Positions 33,995 to 46,418 of a stretch of DNA of 64,000 bases are shown piece by piece. The notes beneath the pieces are model-generated. The model saw only the letters and a list, made by a program, of their open reading frames with translations. It was not told the DNA's origin and did no database searches. The stretch covers positions 55,240,456 to 55,304,455 of the forward strand of contig NC_087067.1 in NCBI RefSeq assembly GCF_963678635.1. The letters run 5' to 3'. The translations under genes were made by a program, and so were the position numbers. This DNA is from Symsagittifera roscoffensis (taxonomy: Eukaryota; Xenacoelomorpha; Acoela; Convolutidae). Each line of letters opens with the position of its first letter. Within the stretch, counting starts at the first letter, position 1.

Positions 33995-34370
33995 ATTTTT
34001 TTATTTCACAGAGAAATATGATAATTAAACGCCTTTTTCGAAACTGGAAGTGACATTTCGTTGTCCCTGTTAGATGAAGGAGTTTGCCTTCAATTTAACA
34101 AAGGAAATGAACTGAACTTAAGAAGAAATCAAGTCAAACAGCGAAAAACCAAAACTGAGCTTAAACAGGCTTAAGACTTTTTCCTAAAAATAGCACAAAA
34201 ACTCATCAAAATCTACACAAGACTCTTCGCTATGTTCTTTATTCTTAAAAATGAATGACTTTATCAATATTGAATTTAATCATGCTAACTCTCAAATAAG
34301 ACAAAATATTTTGAAAAAGAAAGATTGTGGAAAATCTAAATTATGACATTTACTTGATTAAAGTTAAAAT
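33993..34370 (+). repeat. Dispersed module R1, copy E with second module
   Basis: Begins in ttaatttttttatttcacag, follows copy A to gatgaaggag, then switches to a second module (tttgccttcaatttaacaaa through about 34,364) that is shared only with copy F at 35,580-35,870. Confidence 0.8.
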
Positions 34371-35316
34371 TCAAGGTGTTAAAATAGGCGAAATTTAGCA
34401 GATTTAAGCTTGCTTGCTTGCGTTAATTGCTCGAATTAAATAAAAATCAAAAATTTGAAACCGGTTTTGTCGACACTAGGAAAGTTTTTTTGGAAATTTT
34501 TAAATGTGTTTGGAATCTAAAAGGGCTTTAATATAATATATCACTCAACCGAGTCAGATGGTTATTTGTGGTACTTGATTTTGCGTGGAAAACCAAAAGA
34601 AAAAAGAGCTCATTTTTAGTTTCCCCCCTTTTTATTAATTCGGAAATTTCATATTTGAGAACTTAATTGAAATGTCTGCATTTTATAAAATGCATTAAAT
34701 TGTGTCATCGTTTTCACAAATTTTCACAACATTTCTTACATGCAAAATGCCGTGTCAACAATTTTTCAACAGCTTTATTTCGAAATTTTACAAGGGGGCG
34801 TGAAACTGGAAAAGAGCCGAAAAAAGAAGTAGAACGCATCCAGATACAAAGTTCTTCCTAATTTTCAATGGTCGGAACAATTGTTCGAACTATGGGGAAA
34901 ACGTTTCTGATTATTTCAAAACCCTGAATTTAATTGATTTTTTTGATTTTTTCCCGACCGTTCCAACGACCGGACTCATTGTTAGGAAATTTTGTTCTTC
35001 AATTCTTACATCGTAACATCGCGCAATCAGCCATATTATCACCTAAAACAACCGAAAGAATTGGAAAATTGAATTATGGCGGCGGGGGAGTAGAAAAGAG
35101 CCGATATACTTTTCACTTTGAATCAAAAAGTATCACAACACTTCGGCTGCTTCCTCCCGAATTTAGCCATTATACCACGTAAAACAGTTCTGAAAAAAAC
35201 AACATTCGAAATTGTGGGGGATAGTGGAAGTTAGCTCAAAAAATTTTCTTAACTCTTCGAAACAAGTTTATCCTCATAACCCTAGTCGTATTATTACAAT
35301 TTTACTAGCTCATTCG
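34371..35316. other. Non-coding AT-rich stretch with MITE-like ends
   Basis: No gene supported. A possible diverged MITE lies at 34,606-34,818, bounded by gagctcatttttagtttccc and the inverse-like gaaactggaaaagagcc. Another lone right end (gtagaaaagagcc) ends at 35,102. Confidence 0.4.
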
Positions 35317-35419
35317 GCTCTTTTCCAGTTCCCCCCTTTCAAATTCAATTTTGAAAAATTCTTTAACGATGTCATAATGCAATGAAATTTGGCGTGGCGA
35401 ACAAATCGACAACTGTGAA
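35317..35419 (+). mobile_element. Half of a GGCTCTTTTCCAG MITE
   Basis: Begins ggctcttttccagttccccc and matches, in inverse orientation, the right half of the complete copy at 50,319-50,544. It is cut at 35,420 by the start of R1 copy F. Confidence 0.65.
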
Positions 35420-35870
35420 CAAAAAATATAAAGTTCATAACGGTGAAAAAATTTACTTAAGGAAAAAAGTTTCAAATTAATTAAAGATATAATTTTTTTT
35501 ATTTCATAGAGAAATATGATAATTAAACGCCTTTTTCGAAACTGGAAGTGACATTTCGTTGTCCCTGTTAGATGAAGGAGTTTGCCTTCAATTTAACAAA
35601 GGAAATGAACTGAACTTAAGAAGAAATCAAGTCAAACAGCGAAAAACCAAAACTGAGCTTAAACAGGCTTAAGACTTTTTCCTAAAAATAGCACAAAAAC
35701 TCATCAAAATCTACACAAGACTCTTCGCTATGTTCTTTATTCTTAAAAATGAATGACTTTATCAATACTGAATTTAATCATGCTCAATTTAATCATGCTG
35801 AACTCTCAAATAAGACAAAATATTTTGAAAAAGAAAGATTGTGGAAAATCTAAATTATGACATATAATTT
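35420..35870 (+). repeat. Dispersed module R1, copy F with second module
   Basis: Starts at the true left border (caaaaaatataaagttcata) and switches after gatgaaggag to the module tttgccttcaatttaacaaa also seen in copy E. It has interrupted a MITE at its left side, showing that R1 moves or is copied as a unit. Confidence 0.8.
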
Positions 35871-35927
35871 GAATTATAGACAAAACTTAGAAATGCATCA
35901 CTAGATCATATTTTGCAGACTCTGCTA

Positions 35928-37576
35928 CTAGAACCAAGTTGCAATTGATCCTGGGAAAAACATAACGTCATTCTCAAGAACTCGATTTTTATCCAACAGT
36001 CGCGCAAGTGGCTTTTTGAAAGGTTTTTGTACCTGCTTCTGAATTGCAAGTTGCATTGGCGCGGTTTCTCCTTCTTTAATTATTTCTATGCCAAAATGAT
36101 GCTCTCGATCGATGCAAATTTTAACATCAAAGCAACTTTTAGCGTCGTAGAATGTCATCCAACCATTGAGCTTATTTTGGTTTTTCCTCGAGTTCAGAAA
36201 ATTGACTTTTTTTATATCAGTAAATAACTCTCTCAACTTCTGTTTTGATTCTCCCAAGCTTCCAAACGGTTCCATGCCTCTGAATCTCAATGTTCTAGGA
36301 CATTTACTGCTTGCTTGAAATTTTACACTCTTTTGACCCTAAAAGTAACAGATTTCAAAATAATATGAACTAGCTTGTAACGCTTCTACTGTGCTTCGAC
36401 TTTTCAACAAATCACAAAACACAGCATGTATTAGAACTAAGATCTGTATCCTATGGTTGTAATCCGACAGCACCCAATTACAGGGTTCATTAATTACAAA
36501 CTTTAAAAAACTTTTTTTTTCAAGTTTTTGAAACAAATTTTGAAAAAAACATAAAGTTTTGTTAAGTTACTTATAAGTTCTTTGAAACTTCACATCTCGG
36601 AAACTAAAAGCATTTGATCAATCGCATTTTGACACATGATTTGCAATTTCTAAGAGTACCCTTTTACTACTCAAATACATCGTTGGGAAATTCTAATTTC
36701 GAAAAAACTTCAGTTTCAAGTGTTTTAAGAAAATACTTTTTTTTGAAAACCGGATAAAACGTCACATCTCAAAAACTATCAAGATTTGAGCAGTCTCATT
36801 TGAAGGCATTAATTGCAATCCTCGACAGTATTTTAACAGCACAGAACTAAAGGGTTGGTTAGTTCAATTTTTAGAATTATTTATTAATTTGAGTTTTCTG
36901 AAAAATTCTTAGAAAATCAATAATTGTCGTATCTTTTTAACTATAAAGTTTTGGCCATTCATCAATGGAGGCCAGACTTGCAAGGCCTGAGATTACTCTG
37001 ACATTTCTAAACGCAAGTTGGAAATTTCAAATTTCGAAAAAAGAGTTTTAGTTTAAGTTGAAAAATTACTAAAAAAGTCATTAAAATTCCTTATTTGAAA
37101 CTGGAAGATGTTCAGATTTTTTGGGCCAATTCCAAGTGTGCAACTTGCTAAACTTTCACCAGATGATGATATATGAACTCAAAATTTGCACATATACCTA
37201 AGAGCATTCATAAATGCATTAATATGTATGAACGCACAACTGTAGTTATTAGAGGGATTAAAGACTTCTTCCTGGATTAAAAAAAAACAAATACAGTGAG
37301 ACCTATATAAGAGTCTTCACTGCGCTCATTACTCTATTAAACATCTTGAAGAAAAACTTGGACTCACCTTTGAGGATTGCTTTTGTGATTTCTTTTGAAT
37401 TGCCTTTTTGTTTTCGAAACTTCGTTTTTTCGGCTTTTCATTAGCGACATTTTTGGGAATCTTGAAATTTGCGTCATAAGGCTCAATGATAGTTATAGAA
37501 TCTGAATTTTTGGGAGCCATTTTGGGAGGCAACAAGTTCTTAATATCAGTGATTGGTGATTCAGACATGTCGATTT
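35928..37576 (-). CDS. Unknown two-exon gene
   Basis: Exon 1 runs from the ATG at 37,568 to 37,368 and exon 2 from 36,338 to the TAG at 35,928. The donor (AAAG then GTGAGT) and acceptor (TTACTTTTAG) are good and the joint is in phase 0. The protein of about 203 residues has a polar Lys/Ser-rich N-terminus (PKKRSFENKKAIQKKSQKQS, likely nuclear) and a compact C-terminal part (LNGWMTFYDAKSCFDVKICI; REHHFGIEIIKEGE). A TTTATAG acceptor-like site lies 8 bases before the ATG. Family unknown; it lies inside the giant element, on the same strand as the transposase. Confidence 0.55.
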
Positions 37577-40500
37577 CTATAAAGCGAAAATAAACTTCTG
37601 CACTATGCCTCGGGTATTTGATTAACAGTCAAATAGTAAACAGTCAAATAAACTATTTAAATCGTTTCAATCGACCGAGATGGAAAAGTAAAAGGACAGG
37701 TTGACGTCTGAAATCAGTTTGATAAACAAATTTTCTGAAGTAAAATTGATGACAGTAAGTGCCGATGAAATGAAAGACCGTCAGTAAAAATCGGAGATCT
37801 AATTAAAATAATCGAGTAATCTAATGCATGAGCTGCATCTTGTCCAATCAAGATCATTCAACCTGAAAAAAACAAACAATTAAATATGACGAGATGGTAT
37901 ATAAATCCTTTGAGGTTTTATAAGAAGTTCCGTTTCAAAAAAGGCTCGTTACAAATATAAATTTGTAGAAAGAAAAAACCAGACAGCGCACAAAAAATTA
38001 CACGCTAAAAATCTGTTTTGGTTTCGTTCATTCAAACTGAATCAATTGAAACAATAAAACAGAGCCAACTAACAGTTGGGAAAGAGTAATGAACGCAAGG
38101 AAACTGAAAAAAGAAACGGAGTTTTTTTTTCAAGAGCCTTCAACTTTTGGATTTCGAAGGAAAATGATGGCTTTCAAGCTACTCGAAATTTCCATTTTCG
38201 AAATAAGAAGTCGGTCACGTTTTTCGTCACCTTTACTCTTTTGCTGTTCAGCAAGAGAATTTTATTTAACAGTTACGAGCTTTGTTTTGAACGTTCAGGC
38301 CAGCCGGCCTGAAATGTTTTCTACAACACACTATCCTACAAACTGCGAACAGCTCGGGTTGAGGTTCACGTCAAATCTGGGCTACTCGACTGTTTTCCTA
38401 CGACATGCCATTCAACTTTTTGACCACGTAGCCCATATCTCATGAAAATGGCATAAGACTGCCTTAAGCAATTACAAAAAGTCATGTGGCGGGGAAACGA
38501 TAGAGGAGCCCAAAACTGACCTTATTACTATACGTATGAAAATTCCAAGAAAAAAACTTAAATACTGCTATGCAGTGAAGGCAGCCTGCCTCCACCCATT
38601 TCAATAGAAACTACCTTATAAATAGACCAGGCTAACAGAAACGAACACTCATTCTTAAAATTTTTCATTAAATGGCTCAATCAATCTAGCTAAACTAACC
38701 TTTGTATTAAGACAAACCAATTGTGAAATTTGTTTCTATTTTAACAATATAAAATTACTGAACCTAGAAGTAATCACAAGTCAAACTGCGAAAAAATCAC
38801 AATTGATCGTGAACTAAGTTTTAAAAAATGACCGAAAAAAAAACAAAAAATTCAGCAAGACCTATTTAATTGTAGAAAAAAAAATAGATGCGCTTTAAGC
38901 TCTTTGAATTTCAAGAACAGTTTATGATTGGCGCTTTTTGCATAAATGAAGCCAACTAGAGACAACTGGATCAATTAGTAAAGTTTTTATTCCTCTGGAA
39001 ATCTACTAATTAAATTCCATTTTCGAAACTAGAAATCGTTCACGTTTTTTTGCGCCATTTCCACGTTTGTATTTGGAGAGTGCTACAAACTTCACTTTCA
39101 GCAGATGAATTTCAAATTAACTCAAAAAATACGTATAGACCTACTAAGTGCAATCATAAATGGATCAATATGTATGAACTCACATCTGTAGTTATTAGAC
39201 TTCTAAGAACTTCCTTAAAAAAATAGCAAGACCTATATAGGAGTCTTCACTACGTTCATTACTCTTAACTGGAGCAGTACATAGATAATATGAGTGACTA
39301 TTTTGGCTAAAATTAACTTTTACAAGTTTGATTGAGCGCGAACAACTGGCACAAATTTAGCGTGAACAACTGGATAGATTTTTTCCTGAAAAAAAAACTT
39401 TTCATGACCTAAATAAGTGATCAACTCTGACAGATTTTTGATAAACGTTACATGTTACAATAAAGGAGCAAAGCGAAGATAATGATCCTCTCACCACAAA
39501 CACGCGACGGTTCGAAGAGTGGACATGCTAATAAAATTGTTCTGTGATTTTGAGCCAATGTGAACGATTTCCCAGCAGCGTAAGTTAACTTCACCTAACA
39601 CAGCAAGAACTCTAAGGCTTAATCGTAAGATCTTCAATTAGTGGATTTTGGATTGAGGCTAGTTAAGGAGCTTGAATGCCCTTTTAGCGTGCTTTGAGGT
39701 TGTGAAGAAAGACGTGAACAATTAGGTCAGCAAAAGTTTTATCGAATCAAAAGATGTTTAATACAGAAACTCATCTCTTGTGAACCCATCAGTCAGAAGT
39801 ATTAGTTGCAACTGAAAAGCTTTCAGACAGCTTTTGAAGACTCGCTGCCCATTTGCTGATGCCCTGTTGCCATTTTTTTGATAGGAGGCATTTTGGATTA
39901 TTTGTAGCGCTTGTGGCCACAATAAGAAGACCAAAGTAAACAAGTTATAAGCCACTCATGGGCACTTGTTCGATCATATCCAAAATTTTCGGTTTTGATC
40001 AGAATGAAAAAAAATGTATATTTACAACAAAATTTAGACATAAATTGCGTTGCAATATGATTGTAATAAAAACATTGAATTGCATGCATATGACTCAGAG
40101 TAGGAACTTTTTTGGTTTTATTTTCGCGTCTTATATCAAAATGTTTCGTTTGCTTGATGCAAAAATTGAAATAAAAAGTCAGGAGGATATCACAGTTGGT
40201 GGTCAAATTGAAAAAGAATACTTCTTTTCATAATTATGTGGAAGTGAAAATCACCTCTGTTTCAAAAAACCAGTAAAAAAATAGTTTATCGAAATCAGAA
40301 CAGCGTTGGTTTTTCTTCTCGTCATATCAAAAATCTCTCAAAAATCTGGCTTCAAGTTCTGATCATTTCATTGAAAATGGGAAGAATCTTTATCTTCGGG
40401 TGGTCTTGGGTTTTTTAAAATTAGCTTCTCTACGGAAAATCAGGTACCACATCAATCATTGGAACGGTTCGAGTGATAAACTACAATAATAACCTCTCAG

Positions 40501-41900
40501 TTGTGATTTGGTTTCAATTTTAGTCTAATTTTGGTCCAGTAAAAAGAGCTAAAGGTCGATTGAATTTCAAAAAAAATTAATTTACGTAAAAAAAGCTATC
40601 ATGGCGACAAAAAACTTAAAAAATGTAAAACAAAAAAATTGAAAAACAAACTTAAAATGCTTTTTTTGCTCTTTTTTGTTTAAGATATTAGGTCTAAGCG
40701 CTGGCAAATTTCTGAGCGTTGACATAACTTTCATATAGCTTCACACCAAAAATCTGCCAGCAGACAGTTGATAACGAGTCAACTCAACGAAAAAGAAAAA
40801 TATTATGGAAGATTTCAATCCTTCGGATATCAAAGACACTACATTTGGCCTTAAGCTCATTTACTTTCATAATGCAAACTTAAAAATTTTTTTTTCTGGA
40901 ACCATATTCTATTTGCGGAAAACTATCGCCAATTATCGAAAAATTATGATGCCAATTATCGAAAACCTAAATAACAGTTAACCAGCGGTAACTTGACACG
41001 GCGAAACTTGAATAATTTCCAGAAAACAAAATTGTTGTCATGAAAAACTTTGAACTGTAATTTCTATTCTATTCTAAGAACTTTAGCAATTTGTGCGATC
41101 CGAGATGAAGCATAGAACTTCTGCCTTCTTTGAAAAGAACCCAAGATAAGTCACTAGGCCGATAAAAAATAAGTCTTTTCATTCAAAGTAAAATCAGCGA
41201 AAAAAAGCAAAAACAACATAAGATACAAAGTTGAGACTAGTAAAACCAAAAATTGCAGGAGTGGTTCAAAACGCTGGAGGCAAACATTTTGAAAACTGCG
41301 TACAACAAAATCAATTCCACGATGTGGCAACTAACACGACAATGGATTAGTAGACAAAGTAAGGCCGACTTTTGTCGGAAAGATGCGAGCATCTGATATT
41401 TTTGAACGTTTATTTTTAAGCTTTCATCGAATGAAATTATTTTTTGGCCATCAGGAAGCGAAAACTATTTTGGCTATTCTAGAACAAGGAAACTTTTTCA
41501 GCGCTCCGGGAACCATATTTTTTTTCGGCTATCCCGCTCCGCGAAATGCCACTCGTTAAAATGATTATTATAAATTTTCAGTGGATTTCGTAGTTATGCA
41601 ACGCAAATTTATTGATGTTCACAGCCCAGTTGCGGAATCCAGAGCCAAAAGCTTGCCAGCATTTTGTTTAGACATCATTTTAAAATTGATACTTCTAGCA
41701 CGCAAAAATTAGTAAAATGGTTGGTTCTCAACAAAATGCTCATGGATGTTTTCGTATTTCCCATAGACAGCAAGCACAATAAACAAAATTGCAGGAAATT
41801 AATAATAACACTCAAGTAGATGTGGAAAGCCGATGTGAATATCCAAAAATCGCTTTAAGTTTCAAAGGTAAGTTTATTTTTAGTTCGAACGAGGCAGAGG
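37577..41900. other. Non-coding AT-rich interior of the giant element
   Basis: About 4.3 kb without a supported gene. Short open frames (38,076-38,445 and 39,898-40,233) have no convincing motifs. Diverged copies of one block lie at about 37,140-37,330 and 39,060-39,265, each ending in a gagtcttcactacgttcatt-like sequence; a looser version (gactcttcgctatgttcttt) is in the module of R1 copies E and F. Confidence 0.45.
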
Positions 41901-44900
41901 TTAATCATGTTCAAACATATTTATCAGTGGAATAAGGTATTTTCTTTCAGACACATCAACGCGCAGGAGTTTTTCGGTTACAGTGTGCAAGTTTATCAGA
42001 GCAACACGATCAGATTGCTTCACTTCGTGGAAAGAAAAAATAGGCAGATCAACTTTCTTCGCGCACTGATATGATTCTACAATCTTGAAAGGTTTTATCA
42101 TCACTTTCTCGGGAGTGCCGCCAATAAAAAATTGTATTTGACCACAATGTGGTGCATCATTCATCAAAAACATGACATAACTATTCTTGGCACTAGAATG
42201 GAAAACTGAGTCAAGCTCAAAATAAGCAAGTTTCGCATTGCTGTAGAGCGGCGAAGTTTCATCTCTAAATTCGAAGGGCAACCTTGACTTCTCCAAAACA
42301 GTTCTGTTAAAATGTTTTGTAGTATTTCGAAATTGATGGCAGAGATCTGCAAGAGAATCCTCTTCGACATGTTGTTTCAAAGTATCTTTGTTTCTGTGGT
42401 ACCTCTCTACTACAAGTGGAAGGATATTCACAGTTCCGGTGAATTTTGTTTTCAAAAGATAATTAGCTGATTCAAACATCATCGAGGAGCAGGACCAGAG
42501 AGGCCCAAAATTTTTTACTTGCCATGCAAGGTGATTCAAACTATGAAGGTTCGGCGAAAATACTATGTCGCTATATGCATCTTCGGTCCTTTTTAAGAAC
42601 AATTGAATTAAATTATCTGCCGCATCCACATACTTACTGGACATCATCAGCAAACGGATTGCGTAGCTGAAAATCGTAAATCGTTCGAAAAGTTCTTGAG
42701 GAGCTTTTTCTTTTAACAAGAGCGGGCCAATGTACAGGAGCCAGACCTTGAATTCGTTTGCTTTGAAATGCTCACATTCAGACAGTGGCCGTATGCTTCT
42801 TTTGAAATCTTTTGTTAGCTGAAACGATTTTTAATTAAAGATTCAATTCAGTCGAAGTGTTACTGAAAAGTTTATTAACTTACTTTTATTGATGCAGCCA
42901 AGTCATCCATCTCTTTCTTGTCTACGATTGCAGTTTTTTTTACCACGACACCAAGTAAGACTTTTGTAACACCAAGATAAACTTGGTGCATACTATCAAC
43001 TGGAGCTGTCAATGGTAGACCCCTCAAAATTGCTGAAAGTTTAGTCGGCCCTTTAACTCCTTTGATGGGCTTATTTGTAAGAGTCACTTCTTGTAGAACT
43101 TGATGATACGTGTCAGTATCCCTCATTTTAAAGGTTCTGTTTGGATAATAACGTATGCCTTCTTTGAAGTCCGATTCAGCATAACACAAAGTGCATCCAA
43201 ACTTCGCTCTATGGTGATGCATGTTGAGCATAGCTGCTGTTGCTGGCATATCCGAAATTAAGATTTTGACACGAAAAATCAAACGGTAGATGCGTCCTTG
43301 AAAACTGATCGAGCACTCATTTGTCTGAAGTTTCGTTTGAAGTTCCTGAAACACAGAAAAACAAACGTATTAGCGAAAACGATTTTCAAAAAACTAACAA
43401 TCAAAACTTCCGATGACCCTTTTTATGCCAAAAAATTTCTTACTTGAAAAAGCTCATTCCAGTCCGGTTTGTTCTTTCCATACCACAATGTCGCGAGTAC
43501 TATGTTCTTATACATACACCGTTTCATTGGGGGAAGATCAGCAATGGCCAGCCAAACGGGCCACAGTGATTTTGCGTTACATTTGAATGCATCGACGCCG
43601 TCTGAATTAAGAAGCAAGTGGACTGTCAAAGTCTGCAAAAGGTGATTAAAGGGGTTCCCAATTTTGAGATCGGTATTTCCATCACGATTCTTTGAGAACT
43701 GAAAAATTTCTGTGATGTTTGAATTCACAATTTCTCTCAACTCAGATGCAAAGTCGAGCTGCCATCGCTTTCCTAGTCCCGAACTTCTAACAAATTCACC
43801 TTCGCTGGCTTTTACTACATGGTACTGGCGCTTTAATGTTTTGAAACTGGGAATGTCGCTTTCGGGAAACGCTGTCCGAATCAGTTTGAACCAATTATTT
43901 GCTTCAGCGTCAGAAGTTCCGTGTCGAGCAATGAGGGCGTTGGCGCACAGAACGAAATTTGACATTGATCCCGCTTTTGGTGGGCTTTCATCTGAAACTC
44001 CACTGCTTGACCTATCGTTATCATCATTTCCCAAAATGTCAATATGTGACAAACTGAGATCCCCTAATTGGTCTTCAGCATCTGTCATTATGGGCGAAGA
44101 GGCCATTAGGAACAGCTGACTGTTTTGATTAAAATCATTTGCTGCGACCGATAGAGAACTTTCGGAAGCACCCGTAACAGTTTCATCAACATTGCAATCG
44201 TTATTAGTCTCGATGTCAGAGGAACTATTTGAGGCAGAATCGATGTCATTTTGCTCTATCGAATCAGAGAAATGGCTGGTTTCTGCATCGCTATTTTCAT
44301 TCGAGCTATCTGAATTGTGTTCTCTTATTTCGTACTGCACAATCTTTCTTCGTTTCATTTTCAGACCATCAGACCGATTTAACAAAAACCTTCGATCTTC
44401 AAAGCGCAAAATTTTCTCTGGCTTTAAGCTAATTTGATGACTTTGAACACTAACTTCATTTCTTGATGTGCAAGGAGCAGAACTATGGAAATGCGTATGG
44501 GGACATTTGCAAGAAGAGTTGCCACTTTCGAAAAAATTAGGACCGTAAAATACGTTTAATTCTGTGTATGGTTCGATGTCTTTCAGAATCTGCAGTTGCA
44601 CAAATTTCATGTTTTTGTGCTCAGTGACCACATATTCGCAATTCGGATCGCAAGAATGGTTGACAAAGCGAACCGGACCTACCATTATGCGCATTTGAGA
44701 GCACAAAGCTGTAGGAGCAAACACAGAGACTGGTTTGATCTGATCTTCCAGTAATTTTGGAACACGCTGTAAAAGAGCTCGCAATTCAGGGATTTGGTAG
44801 TTTTTATCATCTTTGAAACAAATTTTATGCTTGCCCTCATAAAACAAACCATATCCATTAAAACTATCAAATTGAATACTGAAAGATGAATCTTTGACTT

Positions 44901-45219
44901 CCTGGTAACATTTGCTTAAAATCTGCTCGTACGTTCGTGCAATTTTGTGTTTTGTCAAAAGTTCTTGATACGATTCGTTACTGAGGTCCCGGGCTAAGGA
45001 TATGGGTTCTCTTTCGCCATATTTCACCATACGGTTGCTGACGTTTGCGTCACAATGTGCCAATATCAGGCAGTTCTTGCCTCTAAGAGATGCAATGTAT
45101 TGCGACTCTTCTTGTCGAATTTCCATATCAAAACTACTAAAAAATAGACAACCTGGAAAACGTTTTGAAAGCAATTCACTCATTAACGGGCTTTCATACT
45201 TCGTTTGTAAAAACCTCCA
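41901..45219 (-). CDS. SET domain-transposase fusion (Suv4-20-like SET plus CACTA-like transposase)
   Basis: Three exons: 45,183-43,444, 43,345-42,884 and 42,818-41,901, both joints in phase 0 with GTAAGA/TTTCAG and GTAAGT/TTTCAG, giving 1,039 residues. Residues about 105-240 form a SET domain: GPVRFVNHSCDPNCEY (S-adenosylmethionine-binding NHSC motif, 169-184), ELNVFYG (208-214) and a post-SET CKC, in the order seen in Suv4-20/KMT5 enzymes that methylate histone H4. An acidic Ser-rich linker follows. The transposase part has NSDGVDAFK, ISDMPATAAML with GCTLCYAE, and GPLWSCSSMMFESANYLL, offering candidate Asp, Asp and Glu catalytic residues of an RNase H-like fold. The leader between the acceptor at 45,220 and the ATG is open in frame, so an upstream exon is possible. 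Confidence 0.8.
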
Positions 45220-45388
45220 CTGTTAAAAAACCTCAGCATCAAAATTAATTGAATAATATCAAACTTCTTTGAATGAAAGCAAATGGTTTATGCAAAGCAC
45301 ATATCTAAAATCAGAATAAAGCGCCGAGGTAAGCAAAATCATCTTTTTTTGAATTCATTGTTTCACTCTTCCAGGACAAGCTTTAGAT

Positions 45389-46222
45389 CTACTCCAAATC
45401 ATCTTGAAATACGGTGGTTGTTTGCAGTTTATCTGCAATCATTTTTTTATGCTGCTCATTTAAGAGCTGCCTCAATTTACCAGGGTATTTGCGACGATAT
45501 CCAACTCCCATCGCGTTTGCTGCTAGGCGGGCTTCGGAATACGCATAACTCGCTTCCAAAGGATACTTAAGTTCCACTACTCGTCTAAACAGTTTCTCTT
45601 CTTCCTTGGGGATGGGCGTCCTGGTCAACACACTCTGCCTTTCGCAGCCAATCATTTCGACCATTAATCTACAATCTTCATCCTTTCCGAACATTTTGGT
45701 CGCCAAATGTCGTCCAAACTTACTTGGCTGAGGACCTGCATAAACGGTCATAAGATTAATCCATTCACCGTCCTTCTGGAACCAAACCATTTCTTCCGAG
45801 TCGTTCATAGGCAAGAGAGTCTCACCGTTCATTTCGATTGACATGACCTTGAGGAATTCCAAGTTATTGGCTTTTTCCATTGATCGAATAGCCTTAAGTT
45901 TTTTTCGGTGGCTGTTCACTTCCTCATTAAGCCTTCGTTCCAGTTCCTCTATCATACGCTTCTTTCCTTGACTGCCATGATTTTCGAGAGGAGTGGATGA
46001 AACAAATTTCTTGACTCCCGAATTTTCAGTTACTTTTGACGTACCAGCAGTTAACTGCAGAGGAGTAACATCCAGCTGAACTAATCCCTTTTTCACAGAG
46101 GGTTTCCCACAAGATATCTCATTTGGCAAAATTTCAGTAGCAACTCCTGATTTTGATTTGCGGACGATCGTTATTGGCTCGTCCTCCGATTCAGATTCGG
46201 AACTGCTCATTAAAAATGACAT
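45389..46222 (-). CDS. BEN-domain-like protein 1
   Basis: A single exon of 277 residues, intact. The N-terminus is acidic and Ser-rich (SSSESESEDEPITIV), the centre a coiled coil (RMIEELERRLNEEVNSHRKK), and residues of about 155-265 a BEN-like helical domain (INLMTVYAGPQPSKFGRHLA; TKMFGKDEDCRLMVEMIG; EEEKLFRRVVELKYP). BEN domains bind DNA and occur in chromatin factors, DNA viruses and transposons. An acceptor-like TTTTTTTAG ends 8 bases upstream of the ATG. It lies about 170 bases upstream of the transposase leader on the same strand. Likely role, by analogy with plant TnpA: binding of subterminal repeats. Confidence 0.65.
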   Translation of the reverse strand: MSFLMSSSESESEDEPITIVRKSKSGVATEILPNEISCGKPSVKKGLVQLDVTPLQLTAGTSKVTENSGVKKFVSSTPLENHGSQGKKRMIEELERRLNEEVNSHRKKLKAIRSMEKANNLEFLKVMSIEMNGETLLPMNDSEEMVWFQKDGEWINLMTVYAGPQPSKFGRHLATKMFGKDEDCRLMVEMIGCERQSVLTRTPIPKEEEKLFRRVVELKYPLEASYAYSEARLAANAMGVGYRRKYPGKLRQLLNEQHKKMIADKLQTTTVFQDDLE

Positions 46223-46418
46223 GTTTTCCTCTAAAAAAATGTAGCTGGAACAATCAAATCTTTATGTAACTTTAAAAACTAAGCGGATACAAAAAATGTT
46301 AACCATCAAAATAAATTGACGAAAGTCATCAAACCAAATTGAGTGAAACAAAAGATCTTAAGCAAGGTACAAATTGGGAATAAAAAAAAGCACCTCGCAA
46401 AATCATCTGATTTCAACT

